From Rhodoplanes azumiensis (GTDB lineage Bacteria; Pseudomonadota; Alphaproteobacteria; Rhizobiales; Xanthobacteraceae), in the NCBI RefSeq assembly GCF_042682915.1, contig NZ_JBHUIW010000023.1, positions 36,316-100,315 of the forward strand: a DNA stretch of 64,000 nucleotides. Reading direction: 5' to 3'. The position numbers and the translations under genes are program-made. Positions 8,534 through 16,566 of the stretch are shown piece after piece (positions within the stretch are counted from its first letter, which is position 1; the number at the start of each line of letters is the position of its first letter). The notes beneath the pieces are model-generated. The model did no database searches. It saw only the letters and a list, made by a program, of their open reading frames with translations, and was not told the origin of the DNA.

Positions 8534-8564
8534 CGTATGCGAATACGGTAATTATTGTATACAC
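8534..8564. promoter_or_regulatory. Candidate GntR/FCD operator region
   Basis: Two dyads sit side by side in an AT-rich patch of the gap between the divergent NTF2-like and livK genes: CGTAT-GCGA-ATACG (8534-8547) and TTGTATACAC (8555-8564, palindromic core TGTATACA). FCD-type GntR proteins favour short palindromes of this T-G-T-A-T-A-C-A kind. The link to the regulator at 7077-7835 is inferred from position. The rest of 8432-8722 shows no gene. Confidence 0.4.
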
Positions 8565-8722
8565 TTTTGCATGCGATTTGGGCGCGGCAGGAATGCTGAT
8601 GCCCATCGGATGGGCGTTTCCATGAGTTCTGCGGGCGCGTTTCGGAGCGAATCCCGGAGAACGCGGCTGGCATGCGGCTTGCGAGGAGCGGGCCGGTCCA
8701 CCCACCCCCGTGAGGTACGCCC

Positions 8723-9982
8723 ATGTCCAGCAACCGCCTGTCCCGGAACCGCCTGTCCAGGATCGTCCTGCCCAGGCTGTCGTTCGCCCGCCCGACCCGG
8801 CGGCTCACCCTCGCCGGCGCGACTGCGCTCGTCGCCGGCGCGTTGGTCGGCCCGCTCGCCGGTCTGGTCGCCGCGCCGGCGCAGGCCCAGGAGACCATCA
8901 AGCTCGGTCTCGTCGCGGCGATGTCGGGGCAGTCGGCGAAGTCGGGCGAAGCGATCGTGCGCGGCCTCACGCTCGCCATCGACGAGATGAACGCGAAGGG
9001 TGGGCTCCTCGGCAAGAAGGTCGAGCTGGTGGTGCGCGACGACGAGAGCAACCCGGCCAAGGGCGTCGTGGCGGCCCGCGAGCTCGTGCAGCGCGAGAAG
9101 GTCGCGGCGTTCTTCGGCGGGCTCGACACGCCGGTGTCGATCGCCATCGTGCCGTTCGCCAACCAGTCCAAGGTGCCGTTCATGGGCGTGTGGGCGGCCG
9201 GCACGCCGATCACCAAGAACGGAGCGCCCGACAACTACGTGTTCCGCGTCTCCGCCGTCGACGAGCTGGTCGACGTCGCGCTCGTCGACTACGCCGTGAA
9301 GACATACGGCGCCAAGAAGCCGGGCATGATCCTCATCAACAACCCGTGGGGCGAGTCGAACGAGAAGGGCCTCAAGGCCGCGCTCGAGGCCAAGGGCATC
9401 CCGTTCGCCGGCGTCGAGAAGTTCGAGACCAACGACGTCGACGTGGTGCCGCAGCTCACGCGCCTGAAGCAGGCCGGCGCCGACGTGCTGTTCCTGGTCG
9501 CCAACGTGGCGCCCTCGGCCCAGGTGGTGAAGTCGCTCGACCGCATGGGCTGGTCGGTGCCGATCGTCTCCCATTGGGGGCCGGCGGGCGGCCGCTTCGG
9601 CGAACTCGCCGGCGCCAGCGCCGACAAGGTCCACTTCATCCAGACCTTCACGTTCTCGGGCAACGACGCGCCCAAGGCCACGGCCGTGCTGACGGCGCTG
9701 AAGGCCAAGTATCCGGCCGTCAAGTCGCTCGCCGACGTCACGCCGGCGGTCGGCATCGCCAACGCCTACGATGCCGCCCATCTGGTCGGCCTCGCCATCG
9801 CCAAGGCGGGCGCGACCGACGGCACCAAGATCCGCGACGCCCTCTACACGATCGACTCCTACGACGGCCTGATCAAGACCTACAAGACGCCGTTCACCAA
9901 GCAGAACCACGACGCGCTCGCGGCGTCCGACTACATCTTCACCCAGTTCAAGGGCGACGAGATCGTCCCGCTGAAGAACTGA
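8723..9982 (+). CDS. ABC transporter substrate-binding protein, LivK/Peripla_BP_6 type
   Basis: Periplasmic binding protein of a branched-chain-amino-acid-type (HAAT) importer, 419 residues. A basic N-terminus and hydrophobic core (residues about 27-50, LTLAGATALVAGALVG) lead to a signal peptidase site near APAQAQ-ET. The mature protein starts IKLGLVAAMSGQSAKSGEAI and has ELVVRDDESNPAKGV, the family fold I signature, with the hinge and lobe II following. Members of this family bind amino acids, amides, urea or aromatic acids, so the true ligand is unknown. Upstream is the candidate FCD operator; downstream, after a palindromic repeat, is the permease. Confidence 0.92.
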   Translation: MSSNRLSRNRLSRIVLPRLSFARPTRRLTLAGATALVAGALVGPLAGLVAAPAQAQETIKLGLVAAMSGQSAKSGEAIVRGLTLAIDEMNAKGGLLGKKVELVVRDDESNPAKGVVAARELVQREKVAAFFGGLDTPVSIAIVPFANQSKVPFMGVWAAGTPITKNGAPDNYVFRVSAVDELVDVALVDYAVKTYGAKKPGMILINNPWGESNEKGLKAALEAKGIPFAGVEKFETNDVDVVPQLTRLKQAGADVLFLVANVAPSAQVVKSLDRMGWSVPIVSHWGPAGGRFGELAGASADKVHFIQTFTFSGNDAPKATAVLTALKAKYPAVKSLADVTPAVGIANAYDAAHLVGLAIAKAGATDGTKIRDALYTIDSYDGLIKTYKTPFTKQNHDALAASDYIFTQFKGDEIVPLKN

Positions 9983-9999
9983 GAACGGCCTCTGTTGCA

Positions 10000-10143
10000 C
10001 CTCTCCCCAGCGGGGAGAGGTCGGATCTCGCGCATTGGCGCGAGATCCGGGTGAGGGGGTGCCATACTCTCCAACTGGCGCCGTAAACCCTCACCCCGGT
10101 GCGCGCTGACGCGCGCCCCGACCCTCTCCCTCAGGGAGAGGGT
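10000..10143. repeat. Intergenic palindromic repeat, family B intact copy
   Basis: Left arm CCTCTCCCCAGCGGGGAGAGG, an inner hairpin (GATCTCGCGC...GCGCGAGATC) and GGGTGAG, a 21-bp spacer (10055-10075), then GGCGCCGTAAACCCTCACCC, an inner GCGCGCTGACGCGCGC hairpin and right arm CCCTCTCCCTCAGGGAGAGGG. It lies between the binding protein and permease genes. It is the reference for the split copy at 11092-11138 / 12438-12506. Confidence 0.85.
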
Positions 10144-10177
10144 AAGACTGGACGTGCCGCAGTTTCTGGAGCCACAC

Positions 10178-11050
10178 ATGCTGATCACCTCCGCGATCGT
10201 CTCCGGGCTCGGGCTCGGCAGCATGTACGGGCTGATCGCGCTTGGCTTCCACGTGACCTACGTGGTGTCGAGCACGGTGAACTTCGCGCAGGGCTCGGCC
10301 ATGATGCTGGGCGCCGTGCTCGGCTACGTGTTCGCCGTGAGGCTCGGCTGGCCGTGGGTGCCGGCCGCGATCCTGGCGCTGTTCCTGTGCGCCGCCTTCG
10401 GGCTCGTCATCGAGCGCGTGCTGGTGCGGCCCTTCGTCGACCGCCGCTCCGACGCCTGGCTGATGGCGACGGTCGCGGGCGGCATCGTGCTCGACAACGC
10501 CGTGCTGTTCACGTTCGGCAAGGAGCCGCGCAGCTTCCCCTCGACGCTCGCCGTCGAGCCGGTGGAGATCTTCGGCGCCGGCGTCTATCCGCTGCAGATC
10601 GTCATCCCGGTCGTCGGCCTCGGCATCGCGGTCCTGCTGCACCTCGCGCTGAGGAAGACCCGGCGTGGCAAGGCGCTGCTCGCCGTGGTGCAGAACCCCG
10701 ACGCGGCGCGGCTGATGGGCATCGACGTGCGGCGCGTCGTCGCCGTCGCCTTCATGCTCTCGACCGCGCTCGCGGGTCTCGCGGGCCTCCTGATCGCGCC
10801 CCTGTTCAGCGTGCAGTCCGAGATGGGCACGCTGTTCGGCATCAAGGCCTTCGCGGTGGCGATCTTAGGGGGCATCGGCTCGGCCTGGGGCGTGATGCTG
10901 GCCGGCCTGATCTACGGGCTCACCGAGGCGCTGGTGACGGCCTATCTCGGCTCGACCTACACCCAGATCGTCGTCTTCTCGGTGGTGATCGCCGCGCTCG
11001 CCCTGATGCCCCACGGCCTCCTCGGCCGCGCCGCCGTGAGCAAGGTCTGA
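10178..11050 (+). CDS. Branched-chain-type ABC transporter permease, LivH family
   Basis: Inner-membrane permease of the first HAAT system, 290 residues with about eight helices. Family signatures are GLGLGSMYGLIALGFHVTYV at the N-terminus, NFAQGSAMMLGA, the cytoplasmic NPDAARLMGIDVRRVVA loop and FGIKAFAVAILGGIGSAWGV near the end. The ATG at 10178 has TGGAG eight bases upstream and is preferred over the GTG at 10154, which lies next to repeat B. The partner genes continue only after an IS110 element, at 12562. Confidence 0.92.
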   Translation: MLITSAIVSGLGLGSMYGLIALGFHVTYVVSSTVNFAQGSAMMLGAVLGYVFAVRLGWPWVPAAILALFLCAAFGLVIERVLVRPFVDRRSDAWLMATVAGGIVLDNAVLFTFGKEPRSFPSTLAVEPVEIFGAGVYPLQIVIPVVGLGIAVLLHLALRKTRRGKALLAVVQNPDAARLMGIDVRRVVAVAFMLSTALAGLAGLLIAPLFSVQSEMGTLFGIKAFAVAILGGIGSAWGVMLAGLIYGLTEALVTAYLGSTYTQIVVFSVVIAALALMPHGLLGRAAVSKV

Positions 11051-11091
11051 TGACCCGTCCCCGCTCCCTGAGCTCTGGCGTGCCCTTGTCA

Positions 11092-11138
11092 CCTCTCCCC
11101 GGCGGGGAGAGGTCGCCGCGCGCAGCGCGGCGGGTGAG
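11092..11138. repeat. Family B palindromic repeat, left arm (split copy)
   Basis: CCTCTCCCCGGCGGGGAGAGG, an inner CGCCGCGCGCAGCGCGGCG hairpin and GGGTGAG match the left half of the intact repeat at 10000-10143. The sequence leaves the repeat right after GGGTGAG. The matching right half is found only at 12438, on the far side of the IS110 element. Confidence 0.75.
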
Positions 11139-11281
11139 CGACTGTGTTGGCTGTCAAGGGTGATCTGATGTCGGCATGGTCGTCCACCGACGTCGTCCGC
11201 GTCAAGGCGAGCGCTGGCGCGCTCCCGCTGGCGCGGCTGACGGCCTTGACACGGTCGCCCCCGGTGAACGGTTTGCGGCCG

Positions 11282-12238
11282 TCAGATCGACGCGCTGGCA
11301 TGGGCCTGCCCTCCGTCCCACGGGCGGCCGTCGCGAACCATCGCGTCGAGGATGGTGAGGAGCTTGCGGGCGACGGCGACGAGAGCGACGAGCTTCGGCT
11401 TGCCGGCGGCGACCAGGCGGTCGCGGAACGCCTTCAGCTCCGGATTGAAGCGGGCCGCGGTCATCGCCCCCATGAACACAACCGCGCGGACGCTGCTGCG
11501 GCCGCCGCCGATGAAGCTCTTGCCCCGCCACTGGCCGGACTGGCGCGTGTCGGGGGCGAGCCCGACCAAGGCGGCGATCTGCCGCCGGTCGAGCCGACCG
11601 AGCTCGGGGAGCTCGGCGATCAGGGTGCGGGCGATGATCGGCCCGACCCCTGGGACGGAGGCGAGCAGATCCTCCTTCTCCCGCCACGCCGGCGAGCCGC
11701 GCACCGTCTCGTCGATGTCCTGGTCGAGACTGGCGAGTTCCTTCTCCAGGGCCTTCAGCAACCGCGTGATGCTCTTCTGCAGCCGCGGCGCGGTGATGCG
11801 CATGGCGCGCTGGCGCTCGGCGCCGATCATGGCGACGATCTCCCGCCGGCGGGCCACCAGGTCGGCCAGCATCCGAGTCTGGTCGTCGGGCAGAGGGCGA
11901 ACCGCCGGGGCGGTCGCCTCGACGAAGTGGGCGATCACCGCCGCATCGATCGGATCGGTCTTGGCCCGCTTGCCGAGCGCCACCGCGAAGGATCGCACCT
12001 GGGCCGGGTTCACCACCACAACCGGCAGCTTCGCGGCCGCCAGGCTCGCCACCACAACCTGCTCGAAGCCGCCGGTCGCCTCCACCGCCACCAGGGCGGG
12101 GCTGAGCGGGGCGACCCGTTTGATCAGCGAATCCAGGCCGGCGGCATCGCGCGACACCTGAAACGCCTCTCCGGTCGGCCGAACCGCGACATCCAGCCGA
12201 TCCTTCGACACATCGATTCCAACCGAGATCCGCTCCAT
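11282..12238 (-). CDS. IS110-family transposase (DEDD)
   Basis: A 318-residue recombinase with both halves of the IS110 family. The N-terminal RuvC-like domain has GIDVSKDRLDVAV (Asp9), VAVEATGGFE (Glu) and KRAKTDPIDAAVIAHF (paired Asp). The C-terminal Tnp_20 domain has LLASVPGVGPIIARTLIAEL, ALVGLAPDTRQSGQWRGKS with the expected catalytic serine, and IGGGRSSVRAVVFM. Length and motifs look intact, so it is probably active. The frame is open to 12436, but the ATG at 12238 starts the canonical MERISVGIDVS. IS110 enzymes insert at sites chosen by a bridge RNA from the element's own non-coding end. Confidence 0.93.
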   Translation of the reverse strand: MERISVGIDVSKDRLDVAVRPTGEAFQVSRDAAGLDSLIKRVAPLSPALVAVEATGGFEQVVVASLAAAKLPVVVVNPAQVRSFAVALGKRAKTDPIDAAVIAHFVEATAPAVRPLPDDQTRMLADLVARRREIVAMIGAERQRAMRITAPRLQKSITRLLKALEKELASLDQDIDETVRGSPAWREKEDLLASVPGVGPIIARTLIAELPELGRLDRRQIAALVGLAPDTRQSGQWRGKSFIGGGRSSVRAVVFMGAMTAARFNPELKAFRDRLVAAGKPKLVALVAVARKLLTILDAMVRDGRPWDGGQAHASASI

Positions 12239-12437
12239 CCTGTCCCGTCCTTGCAAAATCGGGCTTCGTTGCCGGCCCAAGCGACTGTTCGGGCTCGATG
12301 GAACAACGGGCGGGGGCGCTCGCTCACCCACGGGCTTGGTGTCCCTCGGGGATCTCGGCCTCCCGCCCGCCACCACGACCTCTTCCTCGGACATCAGGGT
12401 GGAGATCAAGTTACAAGGGGGGGCCGAGCCCTCCATC
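12239..12437 (-). ncRNA. Candidate bridge-RNA region of the IS110 element
   Basis: The ~200 bases between the transposase start and the right-hand end of the element hold no credible gene. In the IS110 group the long non-coding end upstream of the transposase encodes the structured bridge RNA that pairs with target and donor DNA. Location, length and family suggest the same here. I did not derive a fold or the guide loops, so the call is from position only. The other non-coding end (11139-11281) is about 140 bases. Confidence 0.35.
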
Positions 12438-12506
12438 GGCGCCGTAAACCCTCACCCCGTGCGCGAGCAGATGCTCGCGCCCGACCCTCTCCCTCAGGGA
12501 GAGGGT
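12438..12506. repeat. Family B palindromic repeat, right arm (split copy)
   Basis: GGCGCCGTAAACCCTCACCC, an inner GCGCGAGCAGATGCTCGCGC hairpin and CCCTCTCCCTCAGGGAGAGGG match the right half of the intact copy at 10075-10143. The left half is at 11092-11138. Confidence 0.75.
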
Positions 12507-12561
12507 CCAGCGGCCCGTCGTTACGCTTTGCGACGTCGAGGATGACGGAGGGCAAGTCGTA

Positions 12562-15069
12562 ATGAAAAGGCCTATGTCGCTTCCTAACTCCCTGCGCGCG
12601 TCCGCGACCCCGGCCGCCATCGCGCTGCTCACCGCGGCCGCGCTCGGCTTCGCGCTGCGCGCGGAAGGGTACGCGCCCTTCGTGCTGGCACTCGTCGCGC
12701 TCACCGTCGTCGTCTGTGTCGGGCTCAACATCCTGCTCGGGCTCACCGGGCAGGTGTCGCTCGGTCATGTCGGCTTCTACGCGATCGGTGCCTATGCGGT
12801 GGCGATCCTGACGCTGGCCGGCGTCGACTTCTGGCTCGCGCTGCCGGCGGCCGGGGTGATCGCCGCCGTGGTCGGATTGCTTCTCTCGCTGCCGGCGCTC
12901 CGGGTCGCAGGTCCGACGCTCGCGATGCTCACCATCGCGTTCGCCTTCATCGTCCAGCACGGCACCATCGAATGGCGGGCGCTGACCGGCGGCGCCAACG
13001 GCCTGATGGGCCTGCCGCCGCCGGCGATCGGGACACTCGTCTTCACCGAGCGCGAGATGGCGGCGCTCGCCGTGCTGCTCGCCGGCGTCGCGCTGTGGCT
13101 CTATCACCGCATCGCGCGGAGCGCCTGGGGCAAGAGCATGGTCGCGGTGCGCGATGCCGAGATCGCGGCCCGCTCGATCGGGCTCGATCCGGTGATCGTC
13201 AAGGCGGCCGCCTTCACGCTGTCGGCCGGCTTCGCCGGGGTCGCGGGCGGCCTGTTCGCACCGCTGATGATGTTCGTCGCGCCGGACTCGTTTCCCTTCT
13301 CGCAGTCGATTCTGTTCCTGCTCGCCGTCGTGGTCGGCGGCGCCGGCGCCGTGTTCGGCCCGGTCATCGGCGCCGCGATCTGCGTCGTGCTGCCCGAGCT
13401 GTTGTCCGGCTTGGCCGAGTACCGGCTCCTGTTCTTCGGCGCGCTGCTGCTCGGCGTGCTGTGGCTCGCGCCGGAAGGCGTCATCGGCACGGTGTCGCGG
13501 TTCTGGCGGCGCGTCGATTCTCGCACCGCGGATGGCGCGGGCACCGATCTCACGGCGCTGCTGACGCCGGCCGAGCCGCAGGCGCTGCGCGTCGAGGGGC
13601 TGACGCTCGCCTTCGGCGGCATCAAGGCGGCGACCGACGTCGCCGTGACGGCCGAGCCCGGCCGAGTCACCACCATCATCGGGCCGAACGGGGCGGGCAA
13701 GACGACGGTACTGAACATGATCGGCGGCTTCTACCGCCCCGATTCCGGCAGCATCCGGCTCGGCGACCAAGATCTCGCCGGGGCGGCGAGCCACATGGTG
13801 GCGCGCTCGGGAATCGCCCGCACCTATCAGACGACGCGGCTGTTCGGCTCGCTCTCGGTCCGCGACAACATTCTGGTGGCGCTCCGTCGCGGCAGGCTCG
13901 GCGGGCTTCTGGGCCGCTTCGCCGGGCCGGACGACGAGCGGGCCGCCGAGGCGCTGCTCGGCTTCGTCGGCTATCGCGGCGCGCTGGCGACGCCCGCGGC
14001 CGATCTCGCCCATGTCGATCGTCGTCTGGTCGAGATCGCCCGGGCGCTCGCCATGCGGCCGCGCGTGCTGCTGCTCGACGAGCCGGCCGCCGGCCTGATG
14101 CGGGCCGACAAGGACACGCTCGCCGTGCTGCTGCGCCGCATCGCCGATCTCGGCATCGCCGTGATCCTGGTCGAGCACGACATGCAGCTCGTGATGGGCA
14201 TCTCCGACTCGATCGTGGTGCTCGACGCCGGCGTTCCGATCGCCACCGGCACGCCCGCCGAGATCCGGCGCGACCCCAAGGTGATCAAGGCGTATCTCGG
14301 CGGCGAGACGACGGCCGGGCGCGGCCGCACCGCGCCCTGGGAGGCGCCCGTCGACGCGATCCTGACCGTGATGCGGCTGACCGCCGGCTACGGCGCGGCG
14401 CCGGTGCTGGAGAGCGTCGACCTCGATGTCCGCCCGGGTGAGACCGTGGCGCTGATCGGCGCCAACGGGGCCGGCAAGTCGACCACCATGCGGGCGCTCG
14501 CCGGCCTGCTGCGGCCGGTCGACGGCGAAGTCGTCTTCAACGACCTGCGTATCGATCATCTCGACGCGCCCGAGATCGCCGCGGCCCGGCTCGTGCTGGT
14601 GCCCGAGGGCCGGCAGGTGTTCCCGGACCTCACGGTGCGCGACAACATTCTGCTCGGCGCCCACACCCGCAGCGATCGGGACATCGACGCCGACGCCGAG
14701 CGTCTGCTCGATCTGTTCCCGCGATTGCGAGAAAGGATCGACAATCCGGCCGGTCTCCTCTCCGGCGGCGAGCAGCAGATGCTGGCGATCGTCCGCGGCC
14801 TGATGGCGCGCCCGAGAACCCTGATGCTCGACGAGCCCTCGCTCGGTCTCGCGCCGGCCGTGATCGAGGGGCTGTTCGACGTGCTGGCGCGGCTGCGCGA
14901 CGAGGGCGTCACCCTCCTGCTGGTCGATCAGATGGCGCAGCTCGCCCTCGACGTCGCCGACCGCGCCTATGTGCTCGAGTCCGGCCGCGTGGTGCGGGCC
15001 GACACGGCCGCGGCGCTACGCGGCGACCCCGCCATCGAGGCGGCCTATCTCGGGCACGCGGCGGAGTGA
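12562..15069 (+). CDS. Fused LivM permease - LivG ATPase - LivF ATPase
   Basis: An 835-residue single chain combining three usually separate parts of a HAAT importer. Residues about 1-320 are a LivM-type permease (GLNILLGLTGQVSLGHVGFY, LRVAGPTLAMLTIAFAFI, VVGGAGAVFGPVIGA). About 338-580 is a LivG-type ATPase with Walker A GPNGAGKTT (~374) and Walker B VLLLDEPAAG (~501). About 595-835 is a LivF-type ATPase with GANGAGKST (~633), LSGGEQQML (~733) and LMLDEPSLG (~754). The first ATPase has a weak signature motif (LAHVDRRLVEIARAL). All three fit one frame with no internal stop. It is separated from livH by the IS110 element, so its transcription from the upstream promoter may be impaired. Confidence 0.93.
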   Translation: MKRPMSLPNSLRASATPAAIALLTAAALGFALRAEGYAPFVLALVALTVVVCVGLNILLGLTGQVSLGHVGFYAIGAYAVAILTLAGVDFWLALPAAGVIAAVVGLLLSLPALRVAGPTLAMLTIAFAFIVQHGTIEWRALTGGANGLMGLPPPAIGTLVFTEREMAALAVLLAGVALWLYHRIARSAWGKSMVAVRDAEIAARSIGLDPVIVKAAAFTLSAGFAGVAGGLFAPLMMFVAPDSFPFSQSILFLLAVVVGGAGAVFGPVIGAAICVVLPELLSGLAEYRLLFFGALLLGVLWLAPEGVIGTVSRFWRRVDSRTADGAGTDLTALLTPAEPQALRVEGLTLAFGGIKAATDVAVTAEPGRVTTIIGPNGAGKTTVLNMIGGFYRPDSGSIRLGDQDLAGAASHMVARSGIARTYQTTRLFGSLSVRDNILVALRRGRLGGLLGRFAGPDDERAAEALLGFVGYRGALATPAADLAHVDRRLVEIARALAMRPRVLLLDEPAAGLMRADKDTLAVLLRRIADLGIAVILVEHDMQLVMGISDSIVVLDAGVPIATGTPAEIRRDPKVIKAYLGGETTAGRGRTAPWEAPVDAILTVMRLTAGYGAAPVLESVDLDVRPGETVALIGANGAGKSTTMRALAGLLRPVDGEVVFNDLRIDHLDAPEIAAARLVLVPEGRQVFPDLTVRDNILLGAHTRSDRDIDADAERLLDLFPRLRERIDNPAGLLSGGEQQMLAIVRGLMARPRTLMLDEPSLGLAPAVIEGLFDVLARLRDEGVTLLLVDQMAQLALDVADRAYVLESGRVVRADTAAALRGDPAIEAAYLGHAAE

Positions 15070-15092
15070 GTTGCTTGGTGTTTGATTCACGC

Positions 15093-15210
15093 CGTCATCC
15101 TGAGGCGCCCGGCGAAGCCGGGCCTCGAAGGATGCCGGCCCCCGAAATCGCCGACTCTCGGGCCGTCGTCCTTCGAGGCCCGCGCGATGCGCGGGCACCT
15201 CAGGGTGACG
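15093..15210. repeat. Intergenic palindromic repeat, family C copy 1
   Basis: CGTCATCCTGAGG, hairpin CCCGGCGAAGCCGGG, CCTCGAAGGATG, a spacer, CCTTCGAGG, hairpin CCCGCGCGATGCGCGGG, CACCTCAGGGTGACG. The two ends are inverted copies. A second copy is at 45312-45468. This is a common alphaproteobacterial intergenic element. It makes a spurious in-frame extension upstream of the amidohydrolase. Confidence 0.82.
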
Positions 15211-15252
15211 GGGAGAGGTTGTTCCGAGCTTCGTGTTGGATCCCCTGAAAAC

Positions 15253-16494
15253 ATGCCCCTCGACCTCGTCTTCAAGAACGTCCGCCTGGTCGGCCGCGAG
15301 GCCTCGTGCGACATCGGTGTCGCCGACGGCCGCATCGTCGCGATCGAGCCCCGGATCGTGGCCGACGCGCCCGTTCAGGATCTCGCCGGCCGGCTCGCGG
15401 TCGCCGGCTTCGTCGAGACCCACATCCATCTCGACAAGTCGTGCATCCTCGACCGCTGTCGGAGCGAGCAGGGGACGCTCGCCGAGGCGATCGCCCAGGT
15501 CGCGGCCGCCAAACGCGCCTTCACCGAGGAGGACGTCCATGCGCGGGCGAAACGGACGCTGGAGAAGGCGATCCTCCACGGCACCACCCGCATGCGCACC
15601 CATGTCGAGGTCGACCCGCGCATCGGGCTGACGAGCTTCCGGGCGATCGAGCGGCTGAAATACGACTATGCCTTCGCGATCGATCTCGACGTCTGCGTGT
15701 TCCCGCAGGAGGGGCTGCTCAACGATCCGGGTGCCGAGGCGCTGCTGGTCCGATGCTGCGAGGCGGGCGCCGACACGATCGGCGGCTGCCCCTACACGGA
15801 CACCGACCCGCACGGCCAGATCGAGCGCATCTTCGCGATCGCTCGAGACTACGATCTCGATGTCGACTTCCATCTCGACTTCGATCTCGATCCGACCTGG
15901 ACCCATCTCGACGAAGTGTGCCGCCAGACCGACCGCTTCGGCTGGGGCGGCCGCGTCGCCATCGGCCACGTGACCAAGCTCTCGGCGATGCCGGAGGCCG
16001 CGCGGGCGGCGGCCGCCCGAAAGCTCGCCGACGCCGGCGTGGCGCTGACCGTGCTGCCGGCGACCGACCTGTTCCTCATGGGCCGCGGCCACGACCACGA
16101 TGTTCCGCGCGGCGTCACCCCGGCGCATCGCCTCGCGGCCGAGGGCGTCACCTGCTCGATCGCCACCAACAACGTGCTCAACCCGTTCACGCCGTTCGGC
16201 GACTGCTCGATGGTGCGGATCGCCAATCTCTACGCCAACGTCGCCCAGCTCGGCCGCCCGGCCGAGCTGGAGACCTGCCTCGACCTGATCACCGCCGCGC
16301 CGGCGCGGCTGATGAACCTTCCCGACTACGGCATCGCGGTCGGCAACCCGGCCGATCTCGTGGTGCTCGACGCGCGCGATCCGGCCGGCGCGATCGCCGA
16401 GCTCGCCGTGCCGCTCGCCGGCTGGAAGCGCGGCCGCCGCACCTTCACGCGCGCGCCCGCCGTGCTGCATCGAGAGCTCGTTCCGGCCGGGTGA
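15253..16494 (+). CDS. Amidohydrolase, cytosine deaminase-like
   Basis: A 413-residue metal-dependent amidohydrolase. The metal-binding HxH is in GFVETHIHLDKSCIL, the form seen in the cytosine deaminase / N-isopropylammelide hydrolase group. Later ligands are in DVDFHLDFDLDPTW, IGHVTKLS and the conserved late Asn/Asp region TNNVLNPFTPFGDCS. LPDYGIAVGNPADLVVLDA is the C-terminal beta-sandwich return. Likely action is hydrolytic deamination or ring opening of a heterocyclic amine/amide, in the cytoplasm. The start at 15253 follows repeat C. It lies directly after the Liv fusion gene and probably acts on what that transporter imports; the substrate cannot be read. Confidence 0.85.
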   Translation: MPLDLVFKNVRLVGREASCDIGVADGRIVAIEPRIVADAPVQDLAGRLAVAGFVETHIHLDKSCILDRCRSEQGTLAEAIAQVAAAKRAFTEEDVHARAKRTLEKAILHGTTRMRTHVEVDPRIGLTSFRAIERLKYDYAFAIDLDVCVFPQEGLLNDPGAEALLVRCCEAGADTIGGCPYTDTDPHGQIERIFAIARDYDLDVDFHLDFDLDPTWTHLDEVCRQTDRFGWGGRVAIGHVTKLSAMPEAARAAAARKLADAGVALTVLPATDLFLMGRGHDHDVPRGVTPAHRLAAEGVTCSIATNNVLNPFTPFGDCSMVRIANLYANVAQLGRPAELETCLDLITAAPARLMNLPDYGIAVGNPADLVVLDARDPAGAIAELAVPLAGWKRGRRTFTRAPAVLHRELVPAG

Positions 16495-16566
16495 GCCGGC
16501 GCCGCTTGCGCGAGGCCGGCCGCGCCCGATACCTTCGGTCAGCCCCCCGGTCGAGGCGTGGTCGCA

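Larger units (their letters stand above)
11139..12437 (-). mobile_element. IS110-family insertion sequence inside a palindromic repeat
   Basis: About 1.3 kb lies between the two halves of a family B repeat and carries a single IS110-type transposase on the minus strand. The ends are set by where similarity to the intact repeat at 10000-10143 stops (left after GGGTGAG, right before GGCGCCGTAAACC), so they are approximate to some ten bases. No terminal inverted repeats are evident, as is usual for the IS110 group; a subterminal inverted pair TGTCAAGG (11152-11159) / CCTTGACA (11244-11251) is present. The element separates livH from the livM-livG-livF fusion gene. Confidence 0.8.

Noticed and set aside
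10000..12506. Possible CRISPR array from recurring CCTCTCCC / GGGAGAGG hairpins
   Set aside because: Copies are few, irregularly spaced and separated by genes; they are intergenic palindromic repeats, not repeat-spacer units.
15082..15252. N-terminal extension of the amidohydrolase frame to 15082
   Set aside because: The extension is translated palindromic repeat C; the normal family start is at 15253.
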